A program made the position numbers and the translations under genes. The notes under the pieces are model-generated. The model made no database searches. It had not been told where the DNA came from and was given only the letters and a program-made list of their open reading frames with translations. From Halicephalobus mephisto (taxonomy: Eukaryota > Nematoda > Chromadorea > Rhabditida > Panagrolaimidae), in the NCBI GenBank assembly GCA_009193035.1, contig SWDT01000039.1:1-64000 (forward strand): a DNA stretch of 64,000 nucleotides. Reading direction: 5' to 3'. Positions within the stretch are counted from its first letter, which is position 1. The number at the start of each line of letters is the position of its first letter. Shown piece after piece: positions 1 to 12,437 of the stretch.

Positions 1-286
1 ATAATATCAGCAACGCGCAATAGACAATTAAATTTATTAACCCTCTTAGATTAGTTCTGAAATACTGGGCTCATTATGCAACTCAAAGAGAACATCAATT
101 TCCACGACATTGTACAAACCTCAATTGCCAACATCTAATCGAGTACAATTCGGAATAATTAACGAGTTAACTCATCTCGTATTTACAAACATAAAAGAAA
201 ATTTATATGCAAAAACAAACCAAAACGAATACAAACTTAAACTTAGTTCCAACTTACGTGATGTAGTTGAAGATCATTTATAATTT

Positions 287-1061
287 TCAAAATTGTCTTC
301 TAATCGTGATGCCTAAACTTCTGAGCAGTTCGAGAAATCTTGTTTTAAATGATTTTTTCTTTGGGGTAGTTTCTGGTACATAATTCGATTCTTCCGCAAT
401 AGATTCAAGATTATAGTCCAACGGGCTGCTGAGATTATTTGTATCCGCTTCTCTAGTCTTCAATAACGATCCATCAATGGAGTCTTGAATACACCAAGAG
501 GAATATTCATTTTCAAAGATAATGGATAATTTCTCAAAATTCAAGGCAACTCCCTAAAAATATCAAACGAAAACAATCATAAAAGAAAACCTGCCATACC
601 TTCCGAAAGGCCATACTGTCAATTTCCTCAGCAATCAGGTAGTCACTTTCATCACGATTAGTTTCGCTTCCATTCAAATGGTATTCCTCACACCCGATGG
701 TAGAAACTTCATCGGTTACGGGCACACCAATGGTTTTAAATGGTTCAATAAGAGGATATTCTGCATAGAGCAACAGTTCCTCATCAATGAACCTCTGAAT
801 ATTTCTAAAAAACCCATTACCAATCAAAAACAGTCCACAAACCTTAAGACAATATTCATAGTAGGTTCATTTTGGTAAGTATGAACAATTTCTTCAAGAT
901 CTAACATGAGAGCTTTCTTCATAGAATCTTCGATGCGCTCAGCAACATGATACAGCCAACTAAAGTAGAAAATAAACTAAAAAATATATGGAAACATACC
1001 TGCTCAATTCGAAAACATTGTCTGGAATTGCGTAGTAGGAAATTTCTTCCAGAATGTACAT
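287..1061 (-). CDS. uncharacterised protein, four exons, about 216 aa
   Basis: I do not recognise this protein. Four exons in one frame can be joined on the minus strand: 1061-1000 (start assumed), 959-843, 804-600 and 553-287. All donors are GT and all acceptors end in AG (tttag or tttcag), and the sum is a multiple of three. The product starts MYILEEISYYAIPDN, is mildly hydrophobic at the N-terminus, is rich in acidic residues in the middle (VHTYQNEP, IDEELLLYAEYP), and ends in a basic tail (SLGITIRRQF). The chosen ATG lies 16 nt inside the exon that follows the acceptor at 1078, which would fit a trans-spliced first exon. The reading frame stays open upstream to that acceptor, so the true start may be further 5'. 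Exon structure is fairly sure; start and function are not. Confidence 0.6.
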
Positions 1062-1193
1062 AATCAAGACCGAGATGCTGAAACAATCAATGCTTTACTT
1101 TATCAAAGTTGACAATCAAAATTTAAACTTTTCGCGTTAAAAATGCTTTTTGTTCTTTTACTCCAAAAAATACCTAAATTGAAAATTGGAATT

Positions 1194-1397
1194 TCATATA
1201 TGAATTTTAGAATCGAAATATACGCCACAAACCATATCCCAGCGCAAAAAATCCAAATTTGAATATCGAACTTCGATCCTTAACTTCAGTAAAACAAAGT
1301 ACATCACGAAAAAGAGCACTGAAAAATAAAAATAAACCATAACGATGTGGAAGCAGTCATTCGCGTCAAGACACAGGCGCATTACTGTAGTTCTCAT
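1194..1397 (-). other. membrane-segment ORF upstream of the first gene, possible extra exon
   Basis: An open frame from an ATG at 1397 encodes a strongly hydrophobic stretch (HIVMVYFYFSVLFFVMYFVL) followed by a basic, polar segment. It looks like a signal anchor or transmembrane helix and is on the same strand as the gene at 287-1061. I could not join it: the downstream exon at 1077 needs two bases carried over, and no GT in this frame gives that phase. It may be an exon of that gene with an unusual donor, a remnant, or chance. Confidence 0.25.
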
Positions 1398-2349
1398 GTT
1401 TTTCAAAGAATCGTTAGCCAAAGACTGTTTTCCCTACTTCTTTATTTGACTTTTCCCTACTTTTGTCCCTATATTTTTATTTAGAATTTCATCTTTTTGG
1501 ACCGATGTTCAAAAACTCATTAATTAATAGTAATCTATAAAGTTAAATTACGCATTTTTATCAGAAATAAATGAAAAATTGATTATTAATTTAGTAAATT
1601 TTCCATCACAGTTATATTATCGTTAGTCGAAACTTTTGTCGAGGTATCGAGTTTAATAGGAGACTTTTCAGAAAATGATGACTTTATACAGAGTAATAAA
1701 ATCTTATAGGACATTGAGCTGGAGAACGTGATTGACTTTCCTAATTCCATTCTACTAGATCAAGATGAATTAACATGCTAAAATATTTTCAGTAGAAGGG
1801 AGCAGATTCTGAAACTGTTGAGTTTTCATTTTTATCCTGAAATCTATGTAGAAGATTTATTTTCCAAGTTAAATTCCCATCTTGATAATCTTTAGTTTTA
1901 AGGCTTTGTTCTTAAACTTACTCAAACATGTGAAAGGAGTTTCAGGAAGTTACGAATTATTCTAGTTATACCCTTCAAGGGAGAGTCATTCTGAATTTTA
2001 AAAAGAAGGCAAAGGTCATAAGGTTCATTGTCATCTCAGATTTCTGATGCTACAATTGCATTGATCATGATAGTGATTATAAAACTGTTTTGGTCGGAAC
2101 TTCCAAAAATCATAGGGATTTCTGGAACCTTCCAGAGTGTACCAGGACTTGCTGAAATCTAAGGTTGAAATAAATGGATTTGGTTCTGATCGAAGAACAA
2201 CAAACTGTCTTTAATTTTGCCGTTTCTGAAGACAGGAATATTCAAAAAATGCGTGATTGGCAGTTTATATTATTTCTTAGAGCTAATTATCATTCCTTTC
2301 TGATCAGTTTTCTAATAATTCCAATTTACTGGATTTGTTGAAAAAAGAA
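1398..2349. other. intergenic stretch, no gene seen
   Basis: AT-rich DNA between the first gene and the 5S gene. I see no sustained open frame, RNA gene or tandem repeat in it. Confidence 0.5.
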
Positions 2350-2467
2350 GCTAGGAGCACTGGAGATTCCCAGGACGTCTCCGATCCAAGTACTAATCCA
2401 GCCCTAGGGCGTTTCACTGGCCAGATCGGACGGGATGGCGTGCTCTCACCCTGGTTTGACCCCTAGC
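2350..2467 (-). rRNA. 5S ribosomal RNA
   Basis: The reverse complement is a full-length 118-nt 5S rRNA. The conserved blocks CACGCCATCCCGTCCGATCT, TTAGTACTTGGATCGGAGAC and CCTGGGAATC are present in order and spacing. The ends differ from the C. elegans 5S sequence as I remember it, but they still pair: 5' GCTAGGGG with 3' GCTCCTAGC (helix I). CCAGGGTG also pairs with CGCCCT and CTGG (helix II). A T-rich pol III terminator (cttctttttt) follows directly. The promoter lies inside the gene: the box C region is well kept, whereas the box A region (AGTGAAACGCC) departs from the usual AGTTAAGCAACG. No spliced-leader RNA gene was seen nearby, unlike the 5S/SL1 repeat of C. elegans. It is either the species' normal 5S or a structurally maintained variant copy. 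Confidence 0.88.
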
Positions 2468-2646
2468 GATGAGGAATTTTTCTGACTGCATCGGTTTTTT
2501 CATTAAAGAAGGAGAAATGAATTGGAATAGAACGCCAAAGAGTACCCTTTAAGCAACCTGCTTTTTTCATTAAGTCTGGGATGACTTTCATGATGTACGT
2601 CGTCAATTTGTAAATTATTATGATGGAAAAATGTTGGTTGTTATTA

Positions 2647-2672
2647 GGTTGTCGGAAAAGTTTTCTGACACT
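2647..2672 (+). repeat. mariner terminal inverted repeat, left
   Basis: This copy begins GGTTGTCGGAAAAG and is preceded by the TA target duplicate. Its partner is the reverse complement at 3860-3885. Confidence 0.9.
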
Positions 2673-2718
2673 ATGGAAACTAATTTTTAGAAATTTATTT
2701 CTTTCTTATTAACAACTA

Positions 2719-3729
2719 TTAATCTTCAAAATATTCACCATTATGATCTATTACTTGTTGCCAGCGCCTAGGCAGAGAAGCAATACCATTGTACCAGAAC
2801 TCTGGTTTTTGCGCATTGAAAAAGTCAACCACTGCGATTTTAAGGTCCTCAACTTTGGCGAACTTCAAATCTCGTAGATGCCGCTTCAAAGCCCGGAACA
2901 AGTGGTAGTCTGACGGTGCAAGGTCCGGAGAATAAGGCGGGTGCGGAACTGTCTCCCAGTTCAATTCCTCCAAAGTGTGGCGCGTTGACGAAGCTATATG
3001 GGGGCGCGCATTATCATGAAGCAAAAATACATTTGCTCTTCTTCGCCTCTTTTCTCGCATCGCCTGGGCCAGTTTCATTAGCTGCTTACTGTACAATGAA
3101 GCCGTGATTCTCTTGTTGTCATCAAACATTTCATTGTAGATTATTCCTTTAGAATCCCACCAACACGAAAGCAAAATTTTCTGTCCATGAGGGTCTGGTT
3201 TTGGGTATTCTCCAAACGGAAGCCAAACAGCTTTGCGTGTAGTGTTGTCGTACTTTATCCATGTTTCATCACCGGTAACAAGATCGGCCAAAAAGTCTTT
3301 TCGATGAGGTCGAAGAAGCAATGCTTGACAGATGGTCAGTCGTGCACCACGTCCAACATCGGTCAATGGATGGGGTATCCATTGAGCCAAAACTTTCCGA
3401 TATCCGAGAGCTCGAAGGTGATCGTGGATCGTGCTATGGTGACATCCTATCAAGACGCTCAAATCACGAGTGGAGATATCAGGCTTCTCTTTGATATGTC
3501 GGAGCAGTTCGACATCATTGATCGTTGACGGTCGGCCGGAACGGGGACGATCTTCGAAAGAAATTTCTCCATTCTCGAAGCGATGATACCAATCACTGAC
3601 AGTGGTGTGGGAGACTAGCTCTTCGTTGAACACTATGCTGATGTCGTTGGCCACGGATCTGGCGGATGTACCCTTCCGCCACTCAAAATAGATGATCGCC
3701 CGAAGTTGATCTTTGTTGATTGGAGCCAT
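2719..3729 (-). CDS. mariner transposase, 336 aa
   Basis: This is a cut-and-paste DNA transposase of the Tc1/mariner superfamily, acting on the surrounding inverted repeats and inserting at TA. Its N-terminal half carries the paired helix-turn-helix DNA-binding region (DQLRAIIYFEWRKGTSA, then GCHHSTIHDHLRALGY). The linker has WIPHPL in place of the usual WVPHEL. The catalytic triad is complete: TGDETW, LLHDNARPH, and YSPDLAPSDYHLF. The last two aspartates are separated by 34 residues, the D,D34D signature of mariner. The length is normal for the family (about 340-350 aa). The ORF is intact from ATG to stop and has no intron. Function is sure at the family level; current activity is inferred. 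Confidence 0.95.
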   Translation of the reverse strand: MAPINKDQLRAIIYFEWRKGTSARSVANDISIVFNEELVSHTTVSDWYHRFENGEISFEDRPRSGRPSTINDVELLRHIKEKPDISTRDLSVLIGCHHSTIHDHLRALGYRKVLAQWIPHPLTDVGRGARLTICQALLLRPHRKDFLADLVTGDETWIKYDNTTRKAVWLPFGEYPKPDPHGQKILLSCWWDSKGIIYNEMFDDNKRITASLYSKQLMKLAQAMREKRRRRANVFLLHDNARPHIASSTRHTLEELNWETVPHPPYSPDLAPSDYHLFRALKRHLRDLKFAKVEDLKIAVVDFFNAQKPEFWYNGIASLPRRWQQVIDHNGEYFED

Positions 3730-3859
3730 AGTTACTCACGGAGCTGCGCGCGAACTCTTTTATACCCTTGGATAAGAAACGCGTTGAACCTTCTAGAAGA
3801 TTCACTAAGCCAAATTTTTCTGGAAGCTTCCAGAAAAAAATTTCAAAAGCATTTTAAGA

Positions 3860-3885
3860 AGTGTCAGGGAACTTTTCCGACAACC
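3860..3885 (-). repeat. mariner terminal inverted repeat, right
   Basis: This copy ends CTTTTCCGACAACC and is followed by TA. It differs from the left copy at two of 26 positions. Confidence 0.9.
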
Positions 3886-4499
3886 TAATAAATTTCTGCT
3901 TATCAGATTGTTGCTTCAATATTAGCAGATAATCAAGTTCTTTAAGATTTTTGTTTCAAAATGAATTGTTATTTTAAAATTCCTACATTGACAGGTTTGA
4001 CAGTAAAAGTACACAGCACGTTATGAATCAAAACAACAGCACTATGATAGATTAGTGAACATTCCTATTTCTCAAATACCGTAATCATCACAGTGAATAA
4101 TACTGTATTAAAGAGGCAAATCACGGGAGAAATGAACAGGACAAAAGGTAGTTTAGTTGAGTAAAAATAACAATAAAAAATTGAAGTAATACCTAAAGTC
4201 TTTCATATCAGTCAAAGTCATAATCGGTCAAAAAGGAATTTCAACTATGCGACGGATGCCCTCCAGTGGAACTTCTTTTTACTTCCCAAGATTTGTCTTC
4301 CGTTCTTATATTAATCTTTTTGTAATTGAATTAACGTACCAGTTAAAGGAGAAAAATAATGATTTAAAGAACTTCGAAACCAGTGCGAATCGGAACACTA
4401 TCGCACAGTTAATTTTTATTTTTCCGGTGTCCGTTTGGTCCTCTCTTCTGACTGTTCTTTGTTTTTTAAGAAATTAGTTTTTCCTTCTGATTTCCCAAA

Positions 4500-5860
4500 A
4501 TGAACAAGTTCCTTCCTGTGGATAAACAACTCCAGTCACCTTCATCCCGCGACAGACTCACGTATTTACAGTTGAAGAAGCAATTGCAGACTCAGGAGCA
4601 CCAGTTGAAGGAGATCGGGCAAGTCTACGATGACCTCCTGAAAGAACACCAGGAGGTACTCAAGTCCCATGTACACTTGGAGGAAGAAGTCAAAATGTAG
4701 GTTTTTTGGAATTTTTATATGAAATTTATTCTTTTAGGCTGAAAACCGATCAGGTTCTCTCCCAGACTATGAACCTGGAGAACCAACGACTTCACCAGCA
4801 GGTTGAGGATCTACAGAAGGAGAAGACTGCAGTTGAGGCTCAACGGAATTGCTTAATGAAGGTGAATATTAAACTGGAGGAGGAGCTTGACGGTCTCTAT
4901 AAGGAATTAGTCGATGTCATTGACCGTGCCACAACCTCAGAAGAACGAGAAATGAAGTTAAAAGAAGAGCTTAGAGTAAAGAAAGAGGAGATTCAGAATC
5001 TCTCTCGTGTGATTGAGTCTCTGGAACACCTCGGGAAACAACATGAAGCTCAAGAAGAGGAGTTAATATATATGAAGGATGCGTTAGAACGAGCTGAAGC
5101 AGATGCGAGGACGGAGTACGAGTGTCTGAAGTTGGAGCATGAAGATGCTTTGAGGAGCATCCGTGACTCCCAAGAGATGACTATGACTCGTATGATGACT
5201 ACAATTGAGGAGAAGGATCGTGAGATCAGGAATTTAATAACTGAGAAAGACAAAGCCTTGAAAAGAGCAGAAGCATCCGATCAGGATTCTGGGGAGGAAA
5301 TAGCTGTATTGAAGGACCGATTCGAACGAGAAATTCGTTTATTACGTTCCCAACTTGATGAGAAAACAAGAGAGTGTCAGGAGTTGAAGAACAGAGTGGA
5401 TTCTTGCATGAGTCACTGTGTGCATGATTCTGGAGAGAACGTGAAATGTAAAGATAATCTCAATGTACAAGACGGTCTTGATGAGATCCACTTTAAAGGT
5501 GAAGTCACATTTGGAGAACTTCCGAAACGAATTTCTGAGGATGAAAATAAAGACCATCTGAACAACTACTTAATTAACCAGAAAACCATCTCTAAATGCA
5601 ACACGAATATCATCGGTAATCCGTTTGGTGATAATTTAAAGAAACCGAAGAACTCTGGTGTGGCTAATGTTCCTAATTCCGGATCTACTCCAACTTTCCG
5701 AGATGGCACAAACGGAAGATTAATTGGCACTAAAGAACTTGTTCCTGAAGGTTCTTGGGAGACCTTCGAGCAAGAAGTTCCTCGACCTGCTCCCCGTATC
5801 TGGAGTTTTCTCTCTAAATTAAGGAACAAAGACCGGCATGTTCAATGTTCTAGACTTTGA
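4500..5860 (+). CDS. coiled-coil protein, two exons, 439 aa
   Basis: No known family is recognised. Exon 1 is 4500-4696 and exon 2 is 4738-5860; the 41-bp intron joins at K-M-L-K in phase. From about residue 15 to about 290 the product is a long, highly charged heptad-type coiled coil, rich in E, K, Q and L (LTYLQLKKQLQTQEHQLKEI, EEREMKLKEELRVKKEE). The last 150 residues are low in heptads, contain several Cys and Asn, and end in a short Trp/Pro segment (GSWETFEQEVPRPAPRIW). No signal peptide or membrane segment is present. It is therefore probably a cytoplasmic or cytoskeletal scaffold, but that is only a guess from composition. A poly(A) signal AATAAA overlaps 5869-5874. The gene converges with the forkhead gene, whose stop is 188 bp away. 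Confidence 0.85.
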
Positions 5861-6048
5861 GGAAGTCCAATAAAAATGAACTTTGTGATCGAAATGGATT
5901 TGAGGAGTTTGAGACTTCTATATTAAAAAGTCAAGAATGGAGACTTGTAATTTAAAAATTGATTTTGGATGAGGATTTTCATAATCATTGGGGTTTTATT
6001 TGTACATGCAATTGACGGATTTGTAATATTGGCAAATACTTTGAAAGA

Positions 6049-7894
<1,846 letters not shown>

Positions 7895-8054
7895 TTTGAT
7901 TCAGAATCTTTCATCAAAACTGAAGGGGAGTTGGTGAAACCGCAGTCCTCATGGCTGATTTCGAAATTTCCATAGTCTCGAAACGTGCCACTTTTGGTGT
8001 AAGCAGGACAATTTTTCCTTTTTTCACTTTTGACAGAAAATCGAAAAAAGTTCA

Positions 8055-8429
8055 AAAATCAATTTTTAAATTAAAAAATTTCCGAAAAATCAAACAAAAA
8101 AAATAATTTTAAAAATCGAAAAAAAGTTATTTTTTAAATTTTTTAAAATCGAAAAAAATGACTTTTTTAAATTTTTTTAAAAGCAAAAAAAAATTTTCTA
8201 AATAAAAAGAATAATTTTTTTAAAATCGAAAAAAATTACTTTTTTAAATAAAAAAATTATTTTTTTTTTAAATCGAAAAAAAGTTATTTTTTAAATTTTT
8301 TAAAATCGAAAAAAATGGTTTTTTTAAATTATGAGATCTTTATTTAAAAATTTAGAATTTTTTTTTTAAAATTTAGGATCTTTATTTAAAAATTTAGGAT
8401 TTTTTTCTAAAAATAAATAAATCTAAAAT
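8055..8429. other. low-complexity AT DNA
   Basis: Runs of A and T with recurring AAAATCGAAAAAAA words. No gene is seen. Confidence 0.5.
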
Positions 8430-8745
8430 GGTTGCCGGCTGTTCGATGTTGTTCGAGACAGAATTAGGGGCTTAAATGTACCTCTGTGGCCATTTATTTC
8501 GACCGAACGGATTGACCACCTTTTCTGGTCATTTTAGCTCGGTTTTCAGAATTGTCCGAAAATGTCCAACCACATGAGAAAGTGAGAGTTGCCCGTAGTG
8601 ACCGAAACCTTGGCTTACCAAACCGAACTGAATGTAATCGAATTCCTTGAGGATTTTCGTGAGCCTTTGGGATTAATCCAACTACTTTCGGACTTTAATT
8701 GGTTGTCCTTGATTGCTTAATGAGGTTTCCAAGGGCACTATTTAT
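8430..8745. promoter_or_regulatory. unique island upstream of the forkhead gene
   Basis: About 315 bp of balanced base composition stands out sharply from flanking AT repeats and has no sustained ORF. It lies about 540 bp upstream of the forkhead start. It holds several homeodomain-like TAAT cores (GGGATTAATCC, TTTAATTGG, GCTTAATGAG). I infer an enhancer or promoter region for the forkhead gene; a noncoding RNA is also possible. Confidence 0.35.
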
Positions 8746-8777
8746 AAAAGAATAAAAATAAACATTAAATTTTTCAA

Positions 8778-9020
8778 CAAAAATTTCAGTTTTTTTAATT
8801 TTTAAAATTATATATTTTAGAAAATTTTCAGTTTTTTAATTTTTAAAATTCTTTATTTTAAAAAATTTCAGTTTTTTTAATTTTTAAAATTCTTTATTTT
8901 AAAAAATTTCAGTTTTTCAATTTTTAAAATTCTTTATTTTAAAAAATTTTCAGTTTTTTTAATTTTTAAAATTCTATATTTTAGAAAATTTCGAAGTTTT
9001 TGAAATCTTTTATTTTAAAA
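8778..9020. repeat. tandem repeat, unit about 42 bp
   Basis: Five copies of a unit containing TTTCAGTTTTTTTAATTTT and AAAATTCTTTATTTTA. Confidence 0.8.
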
Positions 9021-9689
9021 AATTTTCAGTTTTTTATTTTCATAAAATTTTTAACTTTTGGAAAATTTAAAAAATTTTTTAAAAATTACAATTTAAAAAA
9101 AATTAAAAATAAACATTATTATAAGAATATTTGGTACCGATTTTTAGAGTCTGAAACATTGCAGAATTTTGATTTTCAAATTTAAGTTTATTGGATTTTG
9201 CAAAATTCAAAGAACTCCACAAATTTCCGAAATATCCTGTAAACTTTAATAAGATTCTAAAAAATTTCAAAAGCTGCTGAATTTTCAAAAGTTTTAAAAA
9301 TTTTACAAAATTTTGAAAAAATTAATTAAATTATAAAAAATTTCAAAAATTTTACAAAATTTCGAAATGTTTCGAAATTTATAAAATTTTTTGCAAAATT
9401 TCAGAGAAATTCAGAAATTCCGATTTTAATTTGAAAGGTTCTGGGAATTTTCACAAAATTCTGGAGAATTTCAAAAATTTGAAGAAGTTTTAAAAATTTC
9501 TGTGACATTTTTAAAGTTTTAAAATTTTTTACAAAATTTTAGAAAATCCTTAACTTCAATAATATTCCAGAAAAATTCGAAACTTTCAATTGGAGTATGA
9601 ATAATTCTGAAAAGATTCAAGAGAACTTTGAAATTATCTACATAACTTTGAAAAGCTCCAGAATCCGCAAAATTTCATAAAATTTTTAA

Positions 9690-9915
9690 AGAATTTTTAC
9701 ATCAAAAATATCAAAGAATTTTTACATAAAAAATTACAAAGAATTTTTATATGAAAAATTACATAGAATTTTTACATAAAAAGATATTAAAGAATTTTTA
9801 TATATTAAATTTCAAAGAATTTTTACATAAAAAATATTAAAGAATTTTTATATACTAAATTTCAAAGAATTTTTATATAAAAAACTTCAAAGAATTTTTA
9901 TATAAAAAATTTTAA
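9690..9915. repeat. tandem repeat, unit about 24-30 bp
   Basis: About nine copies of AAAGAATTTTTACATAAAAA and close variants. Confidence 0.75.
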
Positions 9916-9959
9916 AAACAATGACATGGACAAAGTGTAAAATCGCAAAAGACAAAATT

Positions 9960-10325
9960 AAAAACAGATAATGCTTAGATAAAATCCATTGTGATTTTGT
10001 CATATTTGATCTTCTTTGTAAATCTCGAAATTGTCGAATTTGCTAATTTTCGCCATTTCAACGGACAAAGCCCGAGGGAATGGAAACTTCAAGTCCACAT
10101 ATTTACATAATCAAATTTTTCCCATTACTCAGTTTCGGTCCAGACATGAAAAATTTGACCGAAGATGCATGAAAAAACTCCCTCGGCGTTCTTCGGATGC
10201 TAGTATCTAGATTTAGTTTCAATTTCACTCTCGGTTTAGTGCCCCCGTTAATTACTCGCCCGAAATCGGGCCGTGATTGCCAATTATTGAAGCGGCCGTG
10301 TGAGAAAGCAACTTTGCCCAACCGT
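9960..10325. promoter_or_regulatory. second unique island between forkhead and DUF1647 genes
   Basis: About 360 bp of non-repetitive, more GC-rich DNA (for example GGGCCGTGATTGCC and GCCCCCGTTAATTAC). It contains a small hairpin, GCCCGAAATCGGGC. A 72-codon minus-strand ORF (10321-10103) crosses it but has no recognisable domain. A regulatory region or unannotated RNA is possible; this is inference. Confidence 0.3.
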
Positions 10326-10359
10326 CAAATTTGAGTAAACATTGTTTACAATTACTGAA

Positions 10360-10850
10360 ATTTCATGGATACTTTTAAAATTTCGCAAAAGCTTCCAGAA
10401 TTCAATTGAAGATCTGGAATCTTCTAAAAAGTTCTTAGAAATCTCCAGAATCTTATGGAAGATTTTGAAGGTATTCTAGAAACTTCTGAAATCTTCTAAA
10501 AAGTTCTTAGAAATTTCCAGAATCTCATGGAAGATTTTGAAGTTCTCTAGAATTTTCTAGAATTTCTTGGAAATCTCCAGAATCCAATGGCAGATCTTCT
10601 AGAAACTTCTAAAATCTTCTGAAAAATTCTTAGAAATCTCCAGAATCCAGTAGAAGATGCTAATATCTTTGAAGATCTTTTGGGATCTTTTAGAATTTCT
10701 TAGAAAGTTGCTAGAAATTTCCAGAATTTTATGGCAGATCTTCTAGAAACTTCTAGAGTCTTTTGAAAACTTCTTAGAAGCTTCCAGAATTCAATAGAAA
10801 ATCTTGAAATTGTCAATAACCTTCTGGAATTTTAAAAAAATTTTATGATA
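10360..10850. repeat. degenerate tandem repeat, unit about 60 bp
   Basis: Recurring words AGATCTTCTAGAAACTTCT and TTAGAAATCTCCAGAAT in about seven or eight poorly matching copies. A similar vocabulary recurs at 54950-55680. Confidence 0.6.
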
Positions 10851-11805
10851 TTTTAGAATCCAGTATAAAATTCAAATAAATTTTCGGAAATTTCAGAAAT
10901 ATTTTGGATTTTTAAAAAATGTTTGGAAATTTTCAAAAATTTTTTTCAATTTTCGGAAATCTCGTAGGAATTTTTTGGGATCTCTCAAAATCGGATGAGA
11001 ATTTCCGAAACCTTCTGAAATTTGGTTGGGATTTTCTAAATTTTTGATGATTTCATGACTTCTGGAATCTCCCAAAATTGATTCAGTTTTTAGAAATTTT
11101 CAAAATCGTATAGAAACTTTTATAATCATTTAAAATAAAAAATTCCGAAAGTTTTAAAAGATTTATAAATTTCCTGTCGAAAACATTTTACAATTTTTAT
11201 TTTTCAACTTTTTAGAAATTTTTAGATTTTTTTAAATTTTGGAAATCTTTAATTTAAAATATTTTTGACATTTTCCGAGTTTTATTATTTTAATTTTTTT
11301 TAATTTTAAAAATTTTTAAATTTAAATAAATTTGTAAAAAATTTTGTTTTTTAAATTTATTTTTTTTTAATTTCAAAAATTTAAAATTCAGATAAGTTTA
11401 GAAAAATTTAGTTTTTTAAATTTTAAATTTTTAAAATGTTCGTAAATTTGAAATAGAGATAATTTTATAAAAATCTCATTGGCAATGTTTATAGTACGGT
11501 GGTTTCAGAGCCTCCGGCATCCGTTTCTAGCCAACAATAAAGCCAGTGATTTGAAAAATAAACTGTTTTTTGTTTAATTTTTCTTTTTTTTTCAAAAATG
11601 ACCCCGGATGTATTGTTGGAAATTTTCAAAAATTTTTTCCGGAAGAAATTAGTTCTGGTTCTCAGCACGTCAAAAGTTAATAACTGTTCTTGAATGCACA
11701 AATAGTTGTCCTCTGGAGACTTCTAAAATTCATTCCAAACTTACTTTCGAAATACAAAGGCAGTCCTCGACGTCTTTTCTGAGTCTTATTATTTTCGAAA
11801 TATTT

Positions 11806-12085
11806 ATTGAAACTTTCATATATCAAAAATTATTAAAATTTTCATATATCAAAAATTATTAAAATTTTCATATATCAAAAATTATTAAAATTTTCATATA
11901 TCAAAAATTATTAAAATTTTCATATATCAAAAAGTATTAAGACTTCGATATATGGATATCTTTGAAAATTTGATATATGAAAAATTATTAAACCTTTCAT
12001 ATATCAAAAATGATTAAAAATTGTTATATGAAAATTTATTAAAACTTCGATATATGGATATCTTTGAAAACTTGATATATGAAAA
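11806..12085. repeat. tandem repeat, unit 26 bp
   Basis: At least five near-identical units of TTTTCATATATCAAAAATTA plus 6 bp, followed by decayed and inverted variants with TATATGGATATC. It lies about 350 bp upstream of the DUF1647 gene. Confidence 0.85.
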
Positions 12086-12437
12086 TTAATTCAGAAAGTA
12101 GATAAAAAGTTAGGTACCCTGTATCTTCCGATTCAGAGGTTTATAGATCTATCTAAAACGATATTTAATTTCAAAATATTAACTGCAGAATAGCCACCTC
12201 TCAAAATGAAATTATAGATTACTGTAGCTTCTGAAAACTTCAAGAAATTCGTGTCAGGATAATTTTATAAAAAAATCCATATATAACTGATTTCGAAATT
12301 GTTCAAGACTACGAAATAACCACCCTTCTAAATCAAAATTATAAATTACTGTAGCTTCTGAAAACTTCGAGAAATTCGTGTCGAGACGATTTTACAGAAA
12401 TATTTTTTTTTATTTTTTATCAATCTTTTTTTTTCAG

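Larger units (their letters stand above)
2647..3885 (-). mobile_element. mariner transposon, apparently complete
   Basis: The element is 1,239 bp long. It is bounded by 26-bp terminal inverted repeats that match at 24 of 26 positions (outer sequence GGTTGTCGGAAAAGTT), with a TA dinucleotide on each side (2645-2646 and 3886-3887), as expected for mariner target-site duplication. One uninterrupted transposase ORF fills it. No internal deletion or stop is visible, so it looks recently inserted and possibly autonomous. It sits between the 5S gene and the coiled-coil gene and interrupts no recognised gene. Confidence 0.93.

Noticed and set aside
4247..4477. 76-codon ORF before the coiled-coil gene
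   Set aside because: Lies in the probable promoter or 5' UTR, is not in phase with the gene, and has no recognisable feature.
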